Assembly: GCA_029066805.1 (NCBI GenBank) | Contig: JAIEFT010000054.1 | Coordinates: 1-52,363, forward strand | Source of the DNA: Clostridiales bacterium | GTDB lineage: Bacteria > Bacillota > Clostridia > Christensenellales > Pumilibacteraceae | DNA: 52,363 nucleotides | Direction: 5' to 3' | Shown: positions 1 through 10,703 of the stretch, in pieces | Layout of the letters: each line of letters opens with the position of its first letter | How positions within the stretch are numbered: the stretch's first letter is position 1 | Made by a program: the position numbers and the translations under genes | The notes under the pieces: model-generated | What the model was told of the DNA's origin: nothing | Databases searched by the model: none | The model's input: only the letters and a program-made list of their open reading frames with translations

Positions 1-1
1 C

Positions 2-1459
<1,458 letters not shown>

Positions 1460-1471
1460 AGGAGCGGCGAT

Positions 1472-4400
1472 ATGTTTGAACTTAACAATTTTGATTCAAT
1501 GCAAATTCAGCTTGCCAGTCCCGACAAAATCAGGGAATGGTCGTACGGCGAAGTTACCAAGCCGGAAACAATCAACTATCGCACACAAAAGCCCGAAAAG
1601 GACGGCTTGTTCTCCGAACGTATTTTCGGACCGACTAAGGACTGGGAGTGCTACTGCGGCAAGTACAAGCGCATACGCTACAAAGGCGTTATATGCGACA
1701 AGTGCGGCGTAGAAGTCACCACAAGCAAAGTCCGTCGCGAGCGCATGGGGCATATCGAGCTTGCCGCGCCCGTTACGCACATTTGGTATTTCCGCGGCGT
1801 GCCCAGCAGAATAGGTCTTATACTCGACCTTCAGTTAAAACAGCTCGAGCAGGTTGTTTACTTTGTCAACTATATAGTACTCGATCCGGGCATAACCGAT
1901 TTGCAGTACAAAGAGATAATCACCGACGACAAGCTTCGTCAGTATCAGGAACAGTACGGACCTAAGGCGTTTAAGGTCGGCATGGGCGCGGAAGCTATCC
2001 GTCAGCTTTTGAAGGACATAAACGTCAAGGAAGAGTACGAAAAAATGCGCGAGGTCGTGGAGAAATCCTCGGGACAGAAAAAGCTTCGCGCTATCAAGCG
2101 TTTGGATATACTCGACGCGTTTATGAAGTCCGGCGCAGAACCGAGCTGGATGGTACTGGACGTACTGCCCGTGCTTCCGCCCGAGCTTCGTCCCATGGTT
2201 CCGCTGGACGGCGGCAGGTTTGCAACTAGCGACCTAAACGACCTTTACCGCAGAGTAATCAACCGCAACAACCGTTTGCGCAGACTCATGGAGCTCGGCG
2301 CACCCGACATAATCATTCGCAACGAAAAGCGTATGCTTCAGGAAGCCGTTGACTCGCTCATCGACAACGGCAGACGCGGCAAGGCGATAAACGGCGCAAG
2401 TAACCGAGAGCTCAAGAGCTTATCGGGCTTGCTCCGCGGCAAACAGGGTCGTTTCCGTCAGAACCTGCTCGGTAAGCGCGTAGACTATTCCGGTCGTTCG
2501 GTTATAGTCGTAGGTCCGGAGCTCAAATTCTATCAGTGCGGCGTTCCCAAGGAAATGGCGCTCGAGCTGTTCAAGCCGTTCGTTATTAAAGAGCTTGTTG
2601 CGCAGGGCAAAACACACAACGCCAAGACCGCAAAGCGCATAGCCGAGCGTGCCGACGCCGACGTATGGAATGTTCTGGAAAAGGTCATTAAGGACCATCC
2701 CGTGCTTTTGAACCGCGCGCCTACGCTGCACAGATTGGGTATTCAGGCGTTCGAGCCCGTGCTTGTAGACGGCAGAGCTATAAAGCTTCACCCGCTTGCC
2801 TGCGGCGCGTTCAACGCGGACTTCGACGGCGACCAGATGGCTATACACGTACCCCTGTCGGTAGAAGCGCAGGTCGAGGCGCGCGTGCTCATGCTTGCGC
2901 CCAACAATATACTCAAGCTTTCGGACGGTGCGCCCGTATGTACACCGTCGCAGGACATGGTAATGGGTAGCTACTACCTCACCATGGATAAACCCGGTTC
3001 TAAAGGCGAGGGCATGGTTTTTGCCGACGCAGACGAAGCTAAAATGGCATACGCCAACGGTCGTATCGAGCTGCAATCCAAAATTAAAGTTCGCGTTTCG
3101 CGCACCGTTGAGGATATTAAAAACAGCGGCGTAAAAATCCCCGACAACGCAGTCGCGGTTGACGGCAACTACCGTCACGTCGTTACCACAACCGTTGGCA
3201 GAATCATCTTTAACGAGCCTATTCCGCAAGACTTGGGCTACGTAGTGCGCGACACGTTTGAGAAGATGTTCGAGCCTGAAATCAACTTTAGGGTCGACAA
3301 AAAGATAATCGAAAGCATAATCAACAACACCTTCAAAAAGAAGGGCGCTTCGGTAACCGTATCGGTATTGGACGCAATTAAGTCGATGGGCTTCAAGTTC
3401 GCGACAATCGGTTCGATCACAACGTCGGTTTTCGATATGCACATTCCCGAGGAAAAGTTCAAGATTTTGGACGACGCGGAAGAGGAAGTCGTAAAAATCG
3501 ACAAGCTGTACGACCGCGGTTTCGTTACCGAGGAGGAGCGCTACAACGCAGTCGTCAATATTTGGAGCAAAGCCAACGACGACGTTACCGCGGCGCTTCA
3601 GCGCTCGCTTGACGCTTACAACCCCATCAACTTGATGGCGACATCCGGTGCGCGTGGTAGCATGAAGCAGATAGCTCAGCTTTCCGGTATGCGCGGTCTA
3701 ATGATCAACCCGCAAGGTAAAACGCTTGACGTTCCCATTCGCAGCTCGTTCCGAGAGGGTATGACGGTTTTGGAATACTTCATATCCACGCACGGCGGAC
3801 GTAAAGGTCTTGCCGATACCGCGTTAAAGACGGCTGACTCGGGTTACCTTACCCGTAGGCTTGTAGACGTCGCTCAGGACGTTATCGTGCGCGAGGACGA
3901 TTGCTGTTCGGACGGCGCGCCCAAGGGCATAGACACATATGCCATCACGGACGGCAAAAAGGTTATCGAGCAGCTCGAGGACCGCTTGGTCGGCAGATAC
4001 TGCGCCGAGAAGGTTATCAATCCCAAGAACCCCAAGGAAGTGCTTTGCGACGTTAACGAGCTTATAACCGAGCAGACCGCAAAGAACATTGTTGCGGCAG
4101 GCATCACTCACGTCAAGATAAGAACAGTCCTTACCTGCAAGAGCAAGCACGGCGTTTGCGTCAAGTGCTACGGCAGAGATATGGCGGCTGCAACGCCGGT
4201 GCGTATCGGCGAGGCTGTAGGTATTATAGCCGCACAGAGTATAGGCGAGCCCGGTACACAGCTTACGCTTCGTACCTTCCACATGGGCGGTGTTGCATCG
4301 GCTGACGATATTACACAAGGTTTGCCGCGTGTAGAAGAGCTTTTCGAGGCGCGCAATCCCAAGGGCTGTGCGGTACTCGCAGAGCACGGCGGCAAGGTGA

Positions 4401-5098
4401 GACTTGTTGAAAAGGACGGCAAGCGCGACGTTATAGTCAAGCGCGACGATGGCGACGAGGACAGCTACTCCATCCCGCACGGCGCAAGGCTCAAGTCTTA
4501 TATCAGTAACGGCGCAGTCATCAAGACGGGCGACGCTATAACCGAAGGTCCGTTAAACCCGAGCGATATCCTCCGCACCAAGGGCAGAAACGATGTTCAG
4601 GAATATATAGTCAAGGAAGTTCAGTCCGTTTACCGCTTGCAGGGCGTTGCGATCAACGACAAACACATAGAGGTTATCGTAAGGCAAATGCTCAAAAAGG
4701 TAAGGGTAGAAAACAGCGGCGATACCGACCTGTTGCCCGGCGAAATGATAGACCTTGCCACGTTTGACGAAGCAAACACCAAGGCTATAGAAAACTACGG
4801 CAGACCGGGCATAGCCAAGCACACACTACTCGGTATAACCAAAGCCGCGCTTGCAACCGATAGCTTCTTGTCCGCGGCGTCCTTCCAGGAAACCGCAAGA
4901 GTACTTACCGAAGCGGCTATCAAGAGCAAGGTCGATCCGCTCATCGGTCTTAAGGAAAACGTCATAATCGGCAAGCTCATACCCGCAGGTACGGGCGTCA
5001 GGAAGTACCGCAACTTCTATCCCGTCGAGCGCGCCTCCGCGCCCTCGGCAGAGGACAGCATGGTATTTTCCGCAGGCACAGACGACGAAGCGGTGTAA
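1472..5098 (+). CDS. rpoC: RNA polymerase beta' subunit
   Basis: Full-length 1208-residue beta' subunit. The N-terminal zinc site ([13 protein letters not shown], then CDKCG) lies near residues 60-80, the catalytic NADFDGDQM motif (three Mg-binding aspartates) near residue 450, the bridge helix/trigger loop region at about 730-810, and the second zinc site (CC...[11 protein letters not shown]) at about 810-900. It starts at ATG 1472 behind a strong AAAGGAGCGG ribosome site. It follows rpoB directly and is closed by an intrinsic terminator. The length is typical of Clostridia, with no large lineage insertion. Confidence 0.98.
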   Translation: MFELNNFDSMQIQLASPDKIREWSYGEVTKPETINYRTQKPEKDGLFSERIFGPTKDWECYCGKYKRIRYKGVICDKCGVEVTTSKVRRERMGHIELAAPVTHIWYFRGVPSRIGLILDLQLKQLEQVVYFVNYIVLDPGITDLQYKEIITDDKLRQYQEQYGPKAFKVGMGAEAIRQLLKDINVKEEYEKMREVVEKSSGQKKLRAIKRLDILDAFMKSGAEPSWMVLDVLPVLPPELRPMVPLDGGRFATSDLNDLYRRVINRNNRLRRLMELGAPDIIIRNEKRMLQEAVDSLIDNGRRGKAINGASNRELKSLSGLLRGKQGRFRQNLLGKRVDYSGRSVIVVGPELKFYQCGVPKEMALELFKPFVIKELVAQGKTHNAKTAKRIAERADADVWNVLEKVIKDHPVLLNRAPTLHRLGIQAFEPVLVDGRAIKLHPLACGAFNADFDGDQMAIHVPLSVEAQVEARVLMLAPNNILKLSDGAPVCTPSQDMVMGSYYLTMDKPGSKGEGMVFADADEAKMAYANGRIELQSKIKVRVSRTVEDIKNSGVKIPDNAVAVDGNYRHVVTTTVGRIIFNEPIPQDLGYVVRDTFEKMFEPEINFRVDKKIIESIINNTFKKKGASVTVSVLDAIKSMGFKFATIGSITTSVFDMHIPEEKFKILDDAEEEVVKIDKLYDRGFVTEEERYNAVVNIWSKANDDVTAALQRSLDAYNPINLMATSGARGSMKQIAQLSGMRGLMINPQGKTLDVPIRSSFREGMTVLEYFISTHGGRKGLADTALKTADSGYLTRRLVDVAQDVIVREDDCCSDGAPKGIDTYAITDGKKVIEQLEDRLVGRYCAEKVINPKNPKEVLCDVNELITEQTAKNIVAAGITHVKIRTVLTCKSKHGVCVKCYGRDMAAATPVRIGEAVGIIAAQSIGEPGTQLTLRTFHMGGVASADDITQGLPRVEELFEARNPKGCAVLAEHGGKVRLVEKDGKRDVIVKRDDGDEDSYSIPHGARLKSYISNGAVIKTGDAITEGPLNPSDILRTKGRNDVQEYIVKEVQSVYRLQGVAINDKHIEVIVRQMLKKVRVENSGDTDLLPGEMIDLATFDEANTKAIENYGRPGIAKHTLLGITKAALATDSFLSAASFQETARVLTEAAIKSKVDPLIGLKENVIIGKLIPAGTGVRKYRNFYPVERASAPSAEDSMVFSAGTDDEAV

Positions 5099-5116
5099 TT
5101 AGAACTGTTAAACATC

Positions 5117-5148
5117 AAAAGCAAGGATACTATTGTCCTTGCTTTTTT
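5117..5148 (+). terminator. Intrinsic terminator after rpoC
   Basis: AGCAAGGA and TCCTTGCT form an 8-bp stem around an 8-nt loop, followed directly by a T run. It ends the rpoBC transcript. Its 3' T tract overlaps the -35 region of the next promoter. Confidence 0.9.
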
Positions 5149-5167
5149 GATTTGCGTTTGATATAAT
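5139..5167 (+). promoter_or_regulatory. SigmaA-type promoter for the accessory islet
   Basis: TTGCTT (5139-5144), a 17-bp spacer and TATAAT (5162-5167) lie immediately after the rpoC terminator. Transcription would start near 5174, about 60 nt before the nucleotidyltransferase gene. Confidence 0.7.
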
Positions 5168-5233
5168 GACTGTACGCTACGAAGCAATCGCTTGCGATTA
5201 TAAACAATAATATAGCGGAGTGATACGATAAAT

Positions 5234-5893
5234 ATGATAGATATAAAAACTTGGATTAAAAACTTTACTGAGAAAGTCGAACAGACTTTTGCTAATCGCG
5301 TATGGTTTATCGGGTTGCAAGGTAGTTTCGGCAGAGGGGAAGCAAGCGAAACAAGCGATATAGATGTCGTCGTTATTCTTGATGAGTTGAGAGTGAACGA
5401 CTTAAAAACTTATAGAGATATGCTCGACACTTTACCGAACAGGGATTTGATTTGCGGTTTTATTTCGGGCAAAGCCGAGCTTATGAATTGGGAAGCAAGC
5501 GACTTGTTCCAATTCTATTACGATACCACGCCCATAAAAGGCACGCTCGATTTGCTTTTGGAAAGGGTGGATAAGCAAGCCGTTAAACGTGCGATACGGA
5601 TTGGCGCGTGTAACATATACCACGCCTGTGTTCACAATTTTGTACACGAAAAAAGCGACGATATACTTCGTTCATTGTATAAGTCGGCTGTCTTTGTTAT
5701 TCAAGCGGTGTGGTTTTATGAAACGGGCAAATATATCAAATCAAAAGCCAAATTACAAGAATCAATCAATCCACCGTCTGCTGTGCTTACAACCGCCCAA
5801 GAATTGAAGAATGGCGCGAATGTGAAGTTTGATGAAATGTCGGAGTTATTACTGAATTGGGCGGCAACGGCTATCGCGGGGTACAAAGAGTGA
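5234..5893 (+). CDS. Nucleotidyltransferase-fold protein (possible antibiotic-modifying type)
   Basis: A 219-residue protein of the polymerase-beta-like nucleotidyltransferase fold. The signature GSFGRGEASETSDID (residues 30-44) gives the G-S motif and two metal-binding aspartates (D42, D44). The rest is helical, as in the aminoglycoside adenylyltransferase/MNT families that join a catalytic domain to a helical bundle. The start at ATG 5234 has GGAGTGA upstream. It overlaps the next gene by four bases, so it leads an operon. The substrate cannot be told from sequence: a small-molecule (drug) adenylyltransferase or a toxin-antitoxin type MNT enzyme are both possible. No HEPN toxin partner is adjacent. 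Confidence 0.75.
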   Translation: MIDIKTWIKNFTEKVEQTFANRVWFIGLQGSFGRGEASETSDIDVVVILDELRVNDLKTYRDMLDTLPNRDLICGFISGKAELMNWEASDLFQFYYDTTPIKGTLDLLLERVDKQAVKRAIRIGACNIYHACVHNFVHEKSDDILRSLYKSAVFVIQAVWFYETGKYIKSKAKLQESINPPSAVLTTAQELKNGANVKFDEMSELLLNWAATAIAGYKE

Positions 5894-6651
5894 AAGATTG
5901 GTTTACGATTGATAAAATAGACGACACGACTTATATTATAAGCGAATATCGTCATTGGGAAGAAACACATTGTTACCTTTTAATCGGTAATGAGCGTTGC
6001 CTTTTGATTGATACAGGACTCGGCATTTGTAATATTTATGAGCAAGTTCGTAAGCTGACAGATAAACCCGTTACAGCCGTTGCAACTCATATTCATTGGG
6101 ATCATATAGGCGGACACAAATACTTTCCCGATTTTTATGCGCACAATACCGAGTTGGATTGGCTGAACGGCAAATTTCCATTGCCTATACAAACCGTCCG
6201 TGATATGGTAATAGACCGTTGCGATTTGCCCGAAGGCTTTGACGTAAACACTTATGAGATGTTTCAAGGCTCGCCGACAAAGGTGTTAAGCGGCGGCGAG
6301 ATAATTAACATTGGCGATAGAAAAATCGAAGTCTTGCATACCGCAGGGCATTCGCCGGGTCATCTTTGCTTTTGGGAACAAGAGCGCGGCTACATATTCA
6401 CAGGCGACTTGATTTATAAGGACACATTGTTTGCTTATTATCCGTCAACCGATCCCGAAGCGTATTTGCAATCTCTTGAAGCAGTTGCCGCATTACCGTC
6501 TAAAAGGCTGTTTCCTGCACATCACACATTGGATATTCACCCCGAAATAGCTGTTAGAATGAGAAATGCTTTCCGTGAACTAAAAGCACAAGGCAAGCTA
6601 CATCACGGGGCAGGAACGTTCAATTACGGCGATTGGGCGGTTTGGTTATAA
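5890..6651 (+). CDS. Metallo-beta-lactamase-fold hydrolase
   Basis: A 253-residue hydrolase with the binuclear-zinc motif THIHWDHIGGH (H67, H69, D71, H72). Further metal-ligand blocks are AGHSPGH and FTGDLIY, and a C-terminal PAHHT histidine completes the site. This is the general glyoxalase II/MBL hydrolase family; the substrate is unknown. I place the start at GTG 5890, which overlaps the upstream stop as GTGA and gives VKDWFTIDKI as N-terminus. The frame is open back to ATG 5857, but that start would lie 36 bases inside the nucleotidyltransferase gene. Translational coupling with that gene is likely. Confidence 0.85.
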   Translation: MKDWFTIDKIDDTTYIISEYRHWEETHCYLLIGNERCLLIDTGLGICNIYEQVRKLTDKPVTAVATHIHWDHIGGHKYFPDFYAHNTELDWLNGKFPLPIQTVRDMVIDRCDLPEGFDVNTYEMFQGSPTKVLSGGEIINIGDRKIEVLHTAGHSPGHLCFWEQERGYIFTGDLIYKDTLFAYYPSTDPEAYLQSLEAVAALPSKRLFPAHHTLDIHPEIAVRMRNAFRELKAQGKLHHGAGTFNYGDWAVWL

Positions 6652-6670
6652 ATACGGAGGCAATTAAACA

Positions 6671-7261
6671 ATGAAAAAGATTCTTTGCGTTATCTTGGAA
6701 CAATGGGCAGATTGGGAACTTGCTTATATATCTTCGGCGGTCAATATGCTCGGTGGCGGCAAATTTGAAAATAGGACTGTATCGCTCACAAAGAACGCCG
6801 TTACTTCTATTGGTGGTATTAAGTGTTTGCCCGATTACGACTTGCTTACCTTGCCGTCCGATTACGATGCCGTAATACTTATCGGCGGTATGTCGTGGCA
6901 TAACGAGAACGCTATGCAAGTTAAGCCGCTTATTGACGCTTGCATTAAGAGAGGCAAAGTGGTAGGTGCGATTTGTGATGCTTGTAGGTTTTTAGGCTCT
7001 ATCGGGGCATTGAACGGCGCAAAACACACGGCTAATGATTTGAACGAATTAAAACAATATTCGTCTTATACAAACGAACAAGGCTTTATACATAGGCAAG
7101 CGGTATTGGACAATAATGTTATCACGGCAAATGGAACGGCAGCTCTTGAATTTGCGCAAGAAGTATTACGAGCTTTATCGATATCAACCGAAGAACAAAT
7201 CAAGGGTTGGTATGATTTTCATAAGCTCGGTTTTTATAATGCGCCTATGCCGAAAATGTAA
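6671..7261 (+). CDS. DJ-1/PfpI family protein
   Basis: A 196-residue protein of the class I glutamine-amidotransferase-like superfamily. The nucleophile elbow AICDACRFLG puts a cysteine at about residue 104, after the conserved strand YDAVILIGG. The N-terminal MKKILCVILEQWADWE contains the usual early glutamate. It starts at ATG 6671 behind ACGGAGGC. Members of this family serve as deglycase-like, chaperone or small-molecule hydrolase proteins; no specific role is visible. It is the third gene of the A+T-rich islet operon and ends before a bidirectional terminator. Confidence 0.85.
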   Translation: MKKILCVILEQWADWELAYISSAVNMLGGGKFENRTVSLTKNAVTSIGGIKCLPDYDLLTLPSDYDAVILIGGMSWHNENAMQVKPLIDACIKRGKVVGAICDACRFLGSIGALNGAKHTANDLNELKQYSSYTNEQGFIHRQAVLDNNVITANGTAALEFAQEVLRALSISTEEQIKGWYDFHKLGFYNAPMPKM

Positions 7262-7513
7262 TGACGATAAACAATAATTTAATGTTTTAACTGCGAGTGA
7301 TTATTACTTTACAGTTCTGCGGCGGTTCGCCTAGATCCCTCGACTATGCTCGGGATGATGTGAGTTATAGCTTTGCTTTTCTAAAAAATGCTTGGTCTAT
7401 ATTTCCATCATTTCGACCGTAGCGCGTAGCGCGGAGTGGAGAAATGCGGGCAGAAAAAGGCGAAGCCGCATAATCATAACATTTTATAATCGATAAATTT
7501 CAATTTAGCGTAG
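7262..7513. repeat. Non-coding gap with dispersed repeat fragments
   Basis: No gene is visible. Two stretches belong to a class of short dispersed repeats also seen elsewhere in this window. One is CCCTCGACTATGCTCGGGATGA (near 7338), itself an imperfect inverted repeat. The other is CATTTCGACCGTAGCG followed by GGAGTGGAGAAAT (near 7411-7444). They look like degenerate REP-like intergenic repeats. The palindromic terminator that closes the gap is listed separately. Confidence 0.55.
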
Positions 7514-7539
7514 AAAGCCGAGAGCGCATCTCGGCTTTT
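7514..7539. terminator. Bidirectional terminator between convergent genes
   Basis: AAAGCCGAGA and TCTCGGCTTT pair around a 5-nt loop, with T-rich sequence on the plus side and a complementary A-rich edge on the other. It sits between the convergent DJ-1/PfpI and radical SAM genes and can serve both. Confidence 0.85.
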
Positions 7540-7542
7540 ATA

Positions 7543-8427
7543 TTATAAGTGTTTCAAGTTTTTTCTATATTGTTTCAGTTCGTTTTCGCCGAAGCGGTTG
7601 ATTACTTCGTCGATTATCGAAATGAGTTCTGCTCGGTCAGAGGGAAGATTGCCATGTAGTTGTACGGCGTTAGATGCGCCCAAAGCTGCAAAGTGCGTTT
7701 TAATCGACAAACCGTTTATAAGCATTTTCAGCTCGTTGTATTTTTCGGTTTCGCTTTCTTCAACCCAATTACCGTTTTGTATCTCGGTATATAATTCAGA
7801 AGTAGGATAAATGGTCAGCATAGATGCACCGACGATTTTAGGGTTGAGTTGGTTGAACACTTTTAACGTGTTCTCAACACCTTGCTTGCTTTTGTCTTTA
7901 CCGCTAATACCTGTAAGATAAAAGAAGTTATATTCGATTCCTGCTTCGTCGAGCTTGCGGCATTGTTCTAAAATATCGGCAGAGGTATAGCCCTTGTGCA
8001 TAAAGGTTAATGCTTCGTCATCGCCTGTTTCTACACCGATAGTAATGCCGTTATAGCCGCAACTGCGCAGTTGTTTTAATTCTTCTATGCTTTTTGGGGT
8101 AATATCGGTAATTCGAGCAAAACAGCCGATAGTTCTCAGGCGGTTAAGATACTGTTTTGCTAAATATGCAATATTCCGTAACTTTTCGGTAGAAAGCACG
8201 AAAGGATTTGCCCCGACCAAAAATACTCTCGTTACATCGGGTGTGTAGAGATACAATTCTTTCAGATCATCTTCGGTTTCGTCCATAGGGGACATACGGA
8301 ACTTGAACGGAACATCGTCATATAACGTGCAGAACTTACACTTATGATGTGTGCAGCCCGCCGTAACTTGTAATAGAGCCGACCACGCTTCGTAGGGTGG
8401 ACGCCAAACCGTGCCTGTATAGTGCAT
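7543..8427 (-). CDS. Radical SAM protein, CX4CX2C type
   Basis: A 294-residue radical SAM enzyme whose cluster motif GCTHHKCKFC gives cysteines 25, 30 and 33. This CX4CX2C spacing is seen in a family of small uncharacterised radical SAM proteins, rather than the canonical CX3CX2C. The TIM-barrel blocks FLVGANPF, GCFARITDI and ITIGVETGDDEAL follow. The frame is open to GTG 8436, but AAAGGACGG lies about 8 bases before ATG 8427, which I prefer. It is divergent from the FAD oxidoreductase gene. The reaction is unknown. Confidence 0.85.
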   Translation of the reverse strand: MHYTGTVWRPPYEAWSALLQVTAGCTHHKCKFCTLYDDVPFKFRMSPMDETEDDLKELYLYTPDVTRVFLVGANPFVLSTEKLRNIAYLAKQYLNRLRTIGCFARITDITPKSIEELKQLRSCGYNGITIGVETGDDEALTFMHKGYTSADILEQCRKLDEAGIEYNFFYLTGISGKDKSKQGVENTLKVFNQLNPKIVGASMLTIYPTSELYTEIQNGNWVEESETEKYNELKMLINGLSIKTHFAALGASNAVQLHGNLPSDRAELISIIDEVINRFGENELKQYRKNLKHL

Positions 8428-8455
8428 TATAAACACCGTCCTTTGTTTTTCTCTA

Positions 8456-8485
8456 ATTATAAATCTGAATAGTATCGCAATTCAA
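8456..8485 (-). promoter_or_regulatory. Promoter for the radical SAM gene
   Basis: On the minus strand, TTGAAT (8485-8480), an 18-bp spacer and TATAAT (8461-8456) are present. The start point would be near 8449, about 20 nt before the ATG. It diverges from the promoter at 8532 with a palindrome between them. Confidence 0.6.
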
Positions 8486-8505
8486 GTACTGTCTTTATTT
8501 AGTAG

Positions 8506-8525
8506 TAGTATCAAAAATGATACTA
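8506..8525. promoter_or_regulatory. Perfect palindrome, candidate HxlR operator
   Basis: TAGTATCA and TGATACTA are 8-bp perfect inverted arms separated by four A. The palindrome is six bases upstream of the -35 box of the oxidoreductase-hxlR operon. A related half-site, AGTATC, occurs at 8471-8476 inside the divergent promoter. Position and symmetry fit a dimeric winged-helix regulator such as the HxlR protein encoded in the operon; the link is inferred. Confidence 0.6.
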
Positions 8526-8531
8526 TGGCGA

Positions 8532-8560
8532 TTGACTTAAACTTGAAAAATCGCTATAAT
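8532..8560 (+). promoter_or_regulatory. Strong SigmaA promoter for the oxidoreductase-hxlR operon
   Basis: TTGACT (8532-8537), a 17-bp spacer and consensus TATAAT (8555-8560). The predicted start, near 8567, is next to an in-frame GTG at 8568, so a leaderless start is possible as well as the downstream ATG 8595. Confidence 0.85.
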
Positions 8561-8594
8561 ATAGAGTGTGAACGTGTTGAGGAACAATAACAAT

Positions 8595-9599
8595 ATGTAT
8601 GATGTAATTGTGATCGGCGCAGGCCCATGCGGTTGTATTGCAGCAAGGACACTATCCAAGAGCGGACTCAAGGTTTTGCTTTTGGAAAAATGTAAGTTGC
8701 CGAGATATAAAAGCTGTTCAGGAATTTTAATAGAGAAGTCGATGCGGTTTATCGAACAGCAGTTTGGGTGTAGTGTTCCGCAATCCGTTACCTGTACGCC
8801 CGTTGATAATCGCGGTATGATATTTACGGACGATGTAGGGCGCGAATATCGGTTTACAAGTCGCGGTCTGAATATTTGGCGTGATAAGTTCGATTATTGG
8901 CTTCTGTCGCTTGCGCAGGAAGCGGGAACGGAAAGCAGAGCCGAGAGCTGTGTTGCGTCCATACAAGAAGCGGAAGAAATGGTCGAAGTATCGGTCAACG
9001 GTAATACTGAGCAGGCACGATATGTAATCGACTGTTCAGGTGCGGTTGGAATCGGTAAAAAGACGCAACGTAATGTTATTACATACCAAACCTACAATCA
9101 AGGTAAAATCAATTTAGATCCGCATTATTTTTATGCGTATCTGCAACCCGAATTATCGGGCTATGATGCTTGGTTTAATGTCAAAGACGATATGCTTGTA
9201 TTAGGTGTTGCAAGTATCGAACAGAGCGACATAAAGAAGTATTACGAAGCGTTTGAAGCGTATATGCGAGATAGGTACGGACTTTGTGTGAGCGAACAGT
9301 TAAGAACGGACAAGTGGCTAATACGCAATATAGAGCCGCCATTTGAAATTGATTACGGCGAGAGCGGTATCTTGAAAGCGGGCGAGAACGCAGGGTTTTT
9401 GAATCCTATGGGCGAAGGCATTTCGTGTGGTATGGAAAGCGGATATTATGCTGCGCTTGCGATTATATCTAACTTTAATAATAGGCAAGGCGTAATAGAA
9501 AACTATAAGCGTAATGTGTCTGATGTAAAAAACTATATGCAACGTCAATGGCAGCTTGTAGGGCGTATGTCAAAAAAGTTTTCGTTTATGTATCAATAG
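8595..9599 (+). CDS. FAD-dependent oxidoreductase, geranylgeranyl reductase-like
   Basis: A 334-residue flavoprotein. The N-terminal Rossmann motif is MYDVIVIGAGPCGCIAARTL, followed by the LLLEK acid that binds the FAD ribose. A C-terminal block around GENAGFLNPMGEGIS matches the FAD-binding segment of the geranylgeranyl reductase/halogenase-like family. The chosen ATG has GAGGA about 12 bases upstream. GTG 8568, seven bases after the -10 box, would add nine residues. It is directly followed by an HxlR regulator, so it may handle a redox-active or electrophilic compound sensed by that regulator. The substrate is unknown. Confidence 0.8.
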   Translation: MYDVIVIGAGPCGCIAARTLSKSGLKVLLLEKCKLPRYKSCSGILIEKSMRFIEQQFGCSVPQSVTCTPVDNRGMIFTDDVGREYRFTSRGLNIWRDKFDYWLLSLAQEAGTESRAESCVASIQEAEEMVEVSVNGNTEQARYVIDCSGAVGIGKKTQRNVITYQTYNQGKINLDPHYFYAYLQPELSGYDAWFNVKDDMLVLGVASIEQSDIKKYYEAFEAYMRDRYGLCVSEQLRTDKWLIRNIEPPFEIDYGESGILKAGENAGFLNPMGEGISCGMESGYYAALAIISNFNNRQGVIENYKRNVSDVKNYMQRQWQLVGRMSKKFSFMYQ

Positions 9600-9608
9600 A
9601 GGTAGATA

Positions 9609-10004
9609 ATGACAGACAACAAATTCAGAAAAAGAGAAGTTATGGCACGTTGTGTGCCGATGAGTACATTGCAAACGGTTTTAAGCGGCAAATGGAAGTT
9701 TCTTATTCTGTGGTATATCGCAATCAATAAAGTGCAACGTTTCGGCTTGTTATTAAGATCGCTTGATGGAATAACGCAATCAACTCTTACAAAGCAGTTG
9801 CGCGAATTGGAGGATGACGGCTTTATACACCGTGAGATTTATAAAGAGATGCCGCCGCACGTAGAATACACTTTAACCGAGCTTGGCAAAAGTTTCGTTC
9901 CAGTTTTAACGCAAATGATGATGTGGAGTCAAACGCATTTATGCGCCCCTGATTATGTAAGCCCATATTCTGAAGAACAAATCAAAGAATTACTCAATCA
10001 ATAG
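9609..10004 (+). CDS. HxlR-family winged-helix transcriptional regulator
   Basis: A 131-residue MarR-related regulator. The hallmark is an early cysteine (C15, in MARCVPM) followed by LSGKWKFLILW, the helix-turn-helix (QSTLTKQLRELEDDGFIHRE) and the wing VEYTLTELG. In characterised HxlR/YodB proteins the N-terminal cysteine senses quinones, diamide or aldehydes. The gene begins ten bases after the oxidoreductase stop, so it is cotranscribed. Its probable operator is the palindrome at 8506-8525. Confidence 0.9.
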   Translation: MTDNKFRKREVMARCVPMSTLQTVLSGKWKFLILWYIAINKVQRFGLLLRSLDGITQSTLTKQLRELEDDGFIHREIYKEMPPHVEYTLTELGKSFVPVLTQMMMWSQTHLCAPDYVSPYSEEQIKELLNQ

Positions 10005-10028
10005 AAGAAGTAGATATGGAGTAAACTA

Positions 10029-10532
10029 ATGGTTCAACCTTTGATATGCAAAATAGCATCTCTGCAAGAAATGAACACGAAATGGGATTCTTTGATTGCG
10101 CAAAGCGTAAAAGATAAAGGGAATTGGATAGTATGGAAGAAAAAGAGTATAGAAAATTATAAGCAAGGTTATACCGTACCTTATTATGGAATACTTGAAG
10201 GGAATATTATTTGCGAAGCAACCGCGATGATCAATCCCGAAGTCGTGCAAAACAGTACGGGTTTGGTTGACAGTCATACAGTTTACTTGTCTGCCTTCCG
10301 CACGATTAGCGAGTATCAAGGGAAAGGTTATTTTTCAAAATTATTTCAGTTTATGATTGAGGATTTGCGGAATAAAGGATTTACAAAAGCCACTCTTGGT
10401 GTAGAGCCGGACGACAAGAAAAACAAAGAGATATATACACACTATGGTTTTACCGAATATATTAAATCCGGCAAAGAATATTACCCCGACGGAACAGAGA
10501 TTGATGTAGAGTATTACGCGAAAACAATATAA
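10029..10532 (+). CDS. GNAT-family N-acetyltransferase
   Basis: A 167-residue acetyltransferase with the acetyl-CoA-binding loop in EYQGKGYFSKLFQFM (the Q/R-x-x-G-x-G/A type), then strand TKATLGVEP and the C-terminal NKEIYTHYGF motif. Its substrate cannot be told from sequence. It starts 24 bases after hxlR behind GATATGGAG and is the last gene of the accessory islet, closed by a terminator. Confidence 0.85.
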   Translation: MVQPLICKIASLQEMNTKWDSLIAQSVKDKGNWIVWKKKSIENYKQGYTVPYYGILEGNIICEATAMINPEVVQNSTGLVDSHTVYLSAFRTISEYQGKGYFSKLFQFMIEDLRNKGFTKATLGVEPDDKKNKEIYTHYGFTEYIKSGKEYYPDGTEIDVEYYAKTI

Positions 10533-10581
10533 TGTCCGATAGCAAGCAAATTTCAATTTTTCGCTCTAAATAATATTTAGT

Positions 10582-10609
10582 TAAAATCTCTATGCTAAAG
10601 AGATTTTTT
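10582..10609 (+). terminator. Intrinsic terminator after the GNAT gene
   Basis: AAATCTCT and AGAGATTT pair around a short loop and are followed by a T run. It ends the islet operon. Confidence 0.8.
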
Positions 10610-10668
10610 AATTGTTGATATTTATTTTTTTATCTAAAGGCGCTTTGCGGCGTGGATTTTTGTTGAAC

Positions 10669-10697
10669 TTGACAAACGCAAGCAGAGGTTATATACT
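10669..10697 (+). promoter_or_regulatory. SigmaA promoter, leaderless geometry, ECF sigma gene
   Basis: Consensus TTGACA (10669-10674), a 17-bp spacer and TATACT (10692-10697), then exactly six bases to ATG 10704. The transcript should begin at or beside the A of the start codon. Confidence 0.85.
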
Positions 10698-10703
10698 TTT
10701 AGC

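Noticed and set aside
2420-3442. 340-codon open frame on the minus strand inside rpoC
   Set aside because: It lies opposite the catalytic core of rpoC, has no family signature and follows from the codon bias of the real gene. The same applies to the long antisense frames at 21181-22161, 23524-24558, 26968-27837, 38607-39479 and 42038-42766.
5857-5889. Start of the MBL hydrolase at ATG 5857
   Set aside because: It would overlap the nucleotidyltransferase gene by 36 bases and add residues without similarity. GTG 5890 overlapping the stop is the simpler start.
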